From the NCBI GenBank assembly GCA_963811265.1, contig CAWEQS010000005.1, forward strand, positions 93,543 through 157,542: 64,000 nt of DNA. Direction: 5' to 3'. Positions within the stretch are counted from its first letter, which is position 1. Each line of letters starts with the position of its first letter. The position numbers and the translations under genes are program-made. Shown in pieces: positions 61,985 through 64,000 of this stretch. Under the pieces are notes generated by a model that was given only the letters and a program-made list of their open reading frames with translations, had not been told where the DNA came from and did no database searches. The DNA comes from JAOUJD01 sp963811265 (GTDB lineage Bacteria > Pseudomonadota > Gammaproteobacteria > Burkholderiales > Burkholderiaceae_F).

Positions 61985-62932
61985 ATGAAGAAAGTGCTGG
62001 CCGTGCTGTCCCTGTGCATTGCGTCCGCGGCATCGGCGCAGCCGTGCCCCGAGAAGAACGTGATGTACTGGCAGGCGTTCTCGCCCGGCGGCGAGTCCGA
62101 CCTGTCGGCGCGCCATCAGCAGATGGTGCTGAAGAAGAAGTGCCCGAAGATCGACACCATCATCCAGTACAAGCCGGGCGCGGGCGGCGGCCTGATGTGG
62201 GCGCAGATGAACCAGTTGCCGGCCGACGGCCTGAACGTCGTCGGCGTCAACCTGCCGCACATCGTGTTCCAGCCGCTCGAGGGCCAGGTCCAGTACAAGA
62301 CCGACGACGTCGTGCCGGTCTACTGGTTCCACTACACGCCGGACACGCTGGTGGTGAGGGTGGAAAGCCCGATCAAGACGTTCCAGGACTTCGTCAAGGC
62401 GGCGAAGGCCGAGCCGGGCAAGATCAACCTCGGAGGCTCGGGCCTGAACTCGGCGAACCACGCCGCGCACGAGCGTCTGAACGCCGCGTTCGGCATCAAG
62501 TCGACCTACGTGCCGTTCAAGGGCACGGGCGACATGCAGGCCTCGGTGTTCGCGGGCCACGTAGACGGCGCGATGACGTACTCGGCGTTCGCGATCAACA
62601 ACAAGCAGCGCGTGCGCGCGCTCGCGATCGCGATGGACAAGCGCCATCCGCTGATGCCCGACGTGCCGACCTTCAAGGAACTGGGCGTGGACTGGGTCGA
62701 CGGGGCCTACCGCGGGATCGGCATGCCGAAGTCGTCGACGCCCGAGCAGCGCAAGCGAATGTCCGACCTGTGGGCCGCGCTGAACAATGATCCGGAGATG
62801 AAGGAGCTCGCCGCCAAGAGCGGCTTCGAGCTCGTCAATGTCGGCGTCGACGGCATGGACGCCTTCATGAAGGACAAGGTCAACCTGTACACCGACGCCG
62901 CCAGGAAGCTGGGGCTCGGCAAGGCCAAGTAG
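61985..62932 (+). CDS. Bug/TctC-type tricarboxylate transporter solute-binding protein
   Basis: 315 residues. The signal peptide MKKVLAVLSLCIASAASA is followed by the mature start QPCPEKNVMYWQAFSPGGES. KPGAGGGLMWAQMNQLPADG, INLGGSGLNSANHAAHERLN and YVPFKGTGDMQASVFAGHVD follow the Bug fold with its ligand-binding loops; VDGAYRGIGMPKSSTPEQRK is a further family segment. It should bind a carboxylate in the periplasm. No TctA/TctB permease is encoded nearby, so it is an orphan binding protein. It is cotranscribed with the tartrate dehydrogenase-like gene. Confidence 0.93.
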   Translation: MKKVLAVLSLCIASAASAQPCPEKNVMYWQAFSPGGESDLSARHQQMVLKKKCPKIDTIIQYKPGAGGGLMWAQMNQLPADGLNVVGVNLPHIVFQPLEGQVQYKTDDVVPVYWFHYTPDTLVVRVESPIKTFQDFVKAAKAEPGKINLGGSGLNSANHAAHERLNAAFGIKSTYVPFKGTGDMQASVFAGHVDGAMTYSAFAINNKQRVRALAIAMDKRHPLMPDVPTFKELGVDWVDGAYRGIGMPKSSTPEQRKRMSDLWAALNNDPEMKELAAKSGFELVNVGVDGMDAFMKDKVNLYTDAARKLGLGKAK

Positions 62933-62941
62933 AGTCGCCGG

Positions 62942-63136
62942 CTAACTGATTGCCGAGCGTTGCCGCGCGCGTTCGATCACGTCGGCGGCAACCAGCTCGG
63001 CGGTCAGCGCCGCGAGCTTCATCCGCAGCAGCACCGCCTGGGCGCTCGCGCCGCGCCCTCGCGCGTTCAGCTTGTCCAGCGTGGCGGCGAGCAGTTCGAC
63101 GTTGTTGCACAGACGAATGATTCGCTGCGCGCCCAT
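62942..63136 (-). CDS. Small conserved-looking hypothetical protein
   Basis: 64 residues: MGAQRIIRLCNNVELLAATL, DKLNARGRGASAQAVLLRMK, then LAALTAELVAADVIERARQRSAIS with normal, helix-rich composition rather than shadow-like arginine content. GTG directly before the ATG is an alternative start. No family is recognised. It converges on the Bug gene with 9 bases between the stop codons. A small helical DNA- or protein-binding role is possible but not supported by any motif. Confidence 0.5.
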   Translation of the reverse strand: MGAQRIIRLCNNVELLAATLDKLNARGRGASAQAVLLRMKLAALTAELVAADVIERARQRSAIS

Positions 63137-63314
63137 CACGACACTCGACCCGCTGTCAAAGCCATCTCGATCTCCCGCAACTGCAGACGACGAACGAAGT
63201 CTGCCTGCGATCGCGGGAAAAGTTGATGCGATAAGCGAGAGATTCGATAGTCAGCTCGCGCGCTCGTCGCCAGCGCGCAACAACACGCCGCGCTGATCGG
63301 CGCAATCAGCGCGA

Positions 63315-64000
63315 TCAGCGCGCGTGATGCGCGCGCAGCCAGTCGAGTTTCGCGGAGTACAGGTCGCGCTCTCTGCGCGATGCGCTCGCGTCGGCGGCCA
63401 GCGACAGTTCGCGCGCCGCGCGATCGATTTCGCCCAGGCGGTAGTGCGCCACGCCGAGCCAGAAGTGGACGTCGGCCGCCGCATCGCCCCGTGCCGCTTC
63501 CTTCGCGAACAGGTCGCGCGCGGCGCGGAAGTCGTCGCGCTGCATCGCCGCCATGCCGAGATTGAAGAAGTGAAGCGGCGGCTCGGGCTCGAGTTGCGCG
63601 AGGCGAGCGCGCAGCCGCGCGGCCTCGTCGCCGCGTCCCTCGCGACTCGCGACCTCGGCCAGGTTGGCAAGGGCGCGTGTGTCCTTCGGCTCGGCCGCGA
63701 GCACGTGCGCGAACACGGCGCCGGCCTGCGCGAGCGCGCCGCGGCGCAGGTAGACGACGCCGAGCGTGTTCTGGGCAGCGAGGAAGGACGGATCGGCGCG
63801 GACCGCCTCGCGCGCCCAGGCGTATGCGTCGTCGAGCCGCCCCTGCACCAGCGCCTCGACCGACCGGTTGTTCATGAACATCGCGACGACGAGCGACTCC
63901 GGGATCTCGATCGTCTTCAGGTTGCGCAGGTCCTCCTGCGGCAGGAAGTCGATGGTGACGTCATACGGGCTCCAGTGCGGCGCGCCAAAGCTCGATGTCG
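63315..64000 (-). CDS. TPR protein, C-terminal part (runs off right edge), probably transglutaminase-TPR type
   Basis: The frame continues past the window edge, so the N-terminus is missing; 228 residues are visible. The part nearest the edge (SSFGAPHWSPYDVTIDFLPQ) is non-repetitive. It is followed by VAMFMNNRSVEALVQGRLDD and tetratricopeptide repeats, including AAQNTLGVVYLRRGALAQAG, ALANLAEVASREGRGDEAAR, HFFNLGMAAMQRDDFRAARD and DVHFWLGVAHYRLGEIDRAA. This layout resembles proteobacterial proteins in which a transglutaminase-like domain precedes TPRs (NNR/NN-x-SVEAL junction). The transglutaminase part is an inference. TPRs suggest a scaffold role. Confidence 0.75.
   Translation of the reverse strand, partial: TSSFGAPHWSPYDVTIDFLPQEDLRNLKTIEIPESLVVAMFMNNRSVEALVQGRLDDAYAWAREAVRADPSFLAAQNTLGVVYLRRGALAQAGAVFAHVLAAEPKDTRALANLAEVASREGRGDEAARLRARLAQLEPEPPLHFFNLGMAAMQRDDFRAARDLFAKEAARGDAAADVHFWLGVAHYRLGEIDRAARELSLAADASASRRERDLYSAKLDWLRAHHAR

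Overview
The window is GC-rich DNA from a bacterial chromosome, most likely a betaproteobacterium close to Burkholderiales. The evidence is a class I PHA synthase, a fused isobutyryl-CoA mutase (IcmF), a Bug-type tricarboxylate-binding protein, a QseBC-like two-component pair, a DUF2868/DUF3482 pair, DUF3563-like mini-proteins and a complete nuoA-N operon. The taxon is inferred from gene families, not from a marker gene. No rRNA, tRNA, CRISPR array, insertion sequence or prophage was seen.

Layout. 1-4.3 kb (minus): marR, thiolase, yaeQ, a YiiX-like lipoprotein and the N-terminal part of phaC, a small acyl-CoA/PHA neighbourhood. 4.35-7.3 kb: small single genes (Yip1-like membrane protein, VOC protein, XRE regulator, GNAT, GST). 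7.3-10.3 kb: a heavily frameshifted molybdopterin oxidoreductase divergent from a TetR gene. 10.35-13.7 kb: icmF with a strong palindrome upstream. 13.8-20.5 kb: an AcrR-type repressor divergent from an RND tripartite efflux operon, with an AcrR-like operator between them. 20.7-25.1 kb: three related mini-proteins, a LysR gene and a QseBC-like pair. 25.2-33.2 kb (minus): SRAP protein, ornithine cyclodeaminase-like protein, a TAXI-TRAP transporter with an internal terminator, a class III aminotransferase and DadA. These suggest uptake and catabolism of amino or organic acids. 33.3-40.8 kb (minus): a cusF-like/cusCBA copper-silver efflux operon running into dsbB. 40.9-54.2 kb (minus): nuoA-N, encoding respiratory complex I with an unusually short NuoG. 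54.6-64 kb: DUF2868 and DUF3482 genes, a zinc alcohol dehydrogenase, a BCS1-like AAA ATPase coupled to an exported HExxH protein, a tartrate dehydrogenase-like enzyme with a Bug binding protein, and a TPR protein cut by the right edge.

Sequence quality. At least six otherwise normal genes (thiolase, icmF, the AcrR-type tetR, the RND fusion protein, the response regulator, nuoD) each need one single-base correction to give a full-length family member; a seventh (the third mini-protein) probably does too. The nuoD case sits inside an otherwise intact complex I operon, so most of these are better read as indel errors than as mutations. The molybdopterin oxidoreductase is different: its frame changes are dense and local, and it may be a true pseudogene.

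Most interesting points: the BCS1-like AAA/HExxH pair, three strong palindromic operators (icmF, the RND operon, LysR), the triplet of mini-proteins, the intra-operon terminator between the TAXI binding protein and its permease, and dsbB coupled to cusA by a GTGA overlap.
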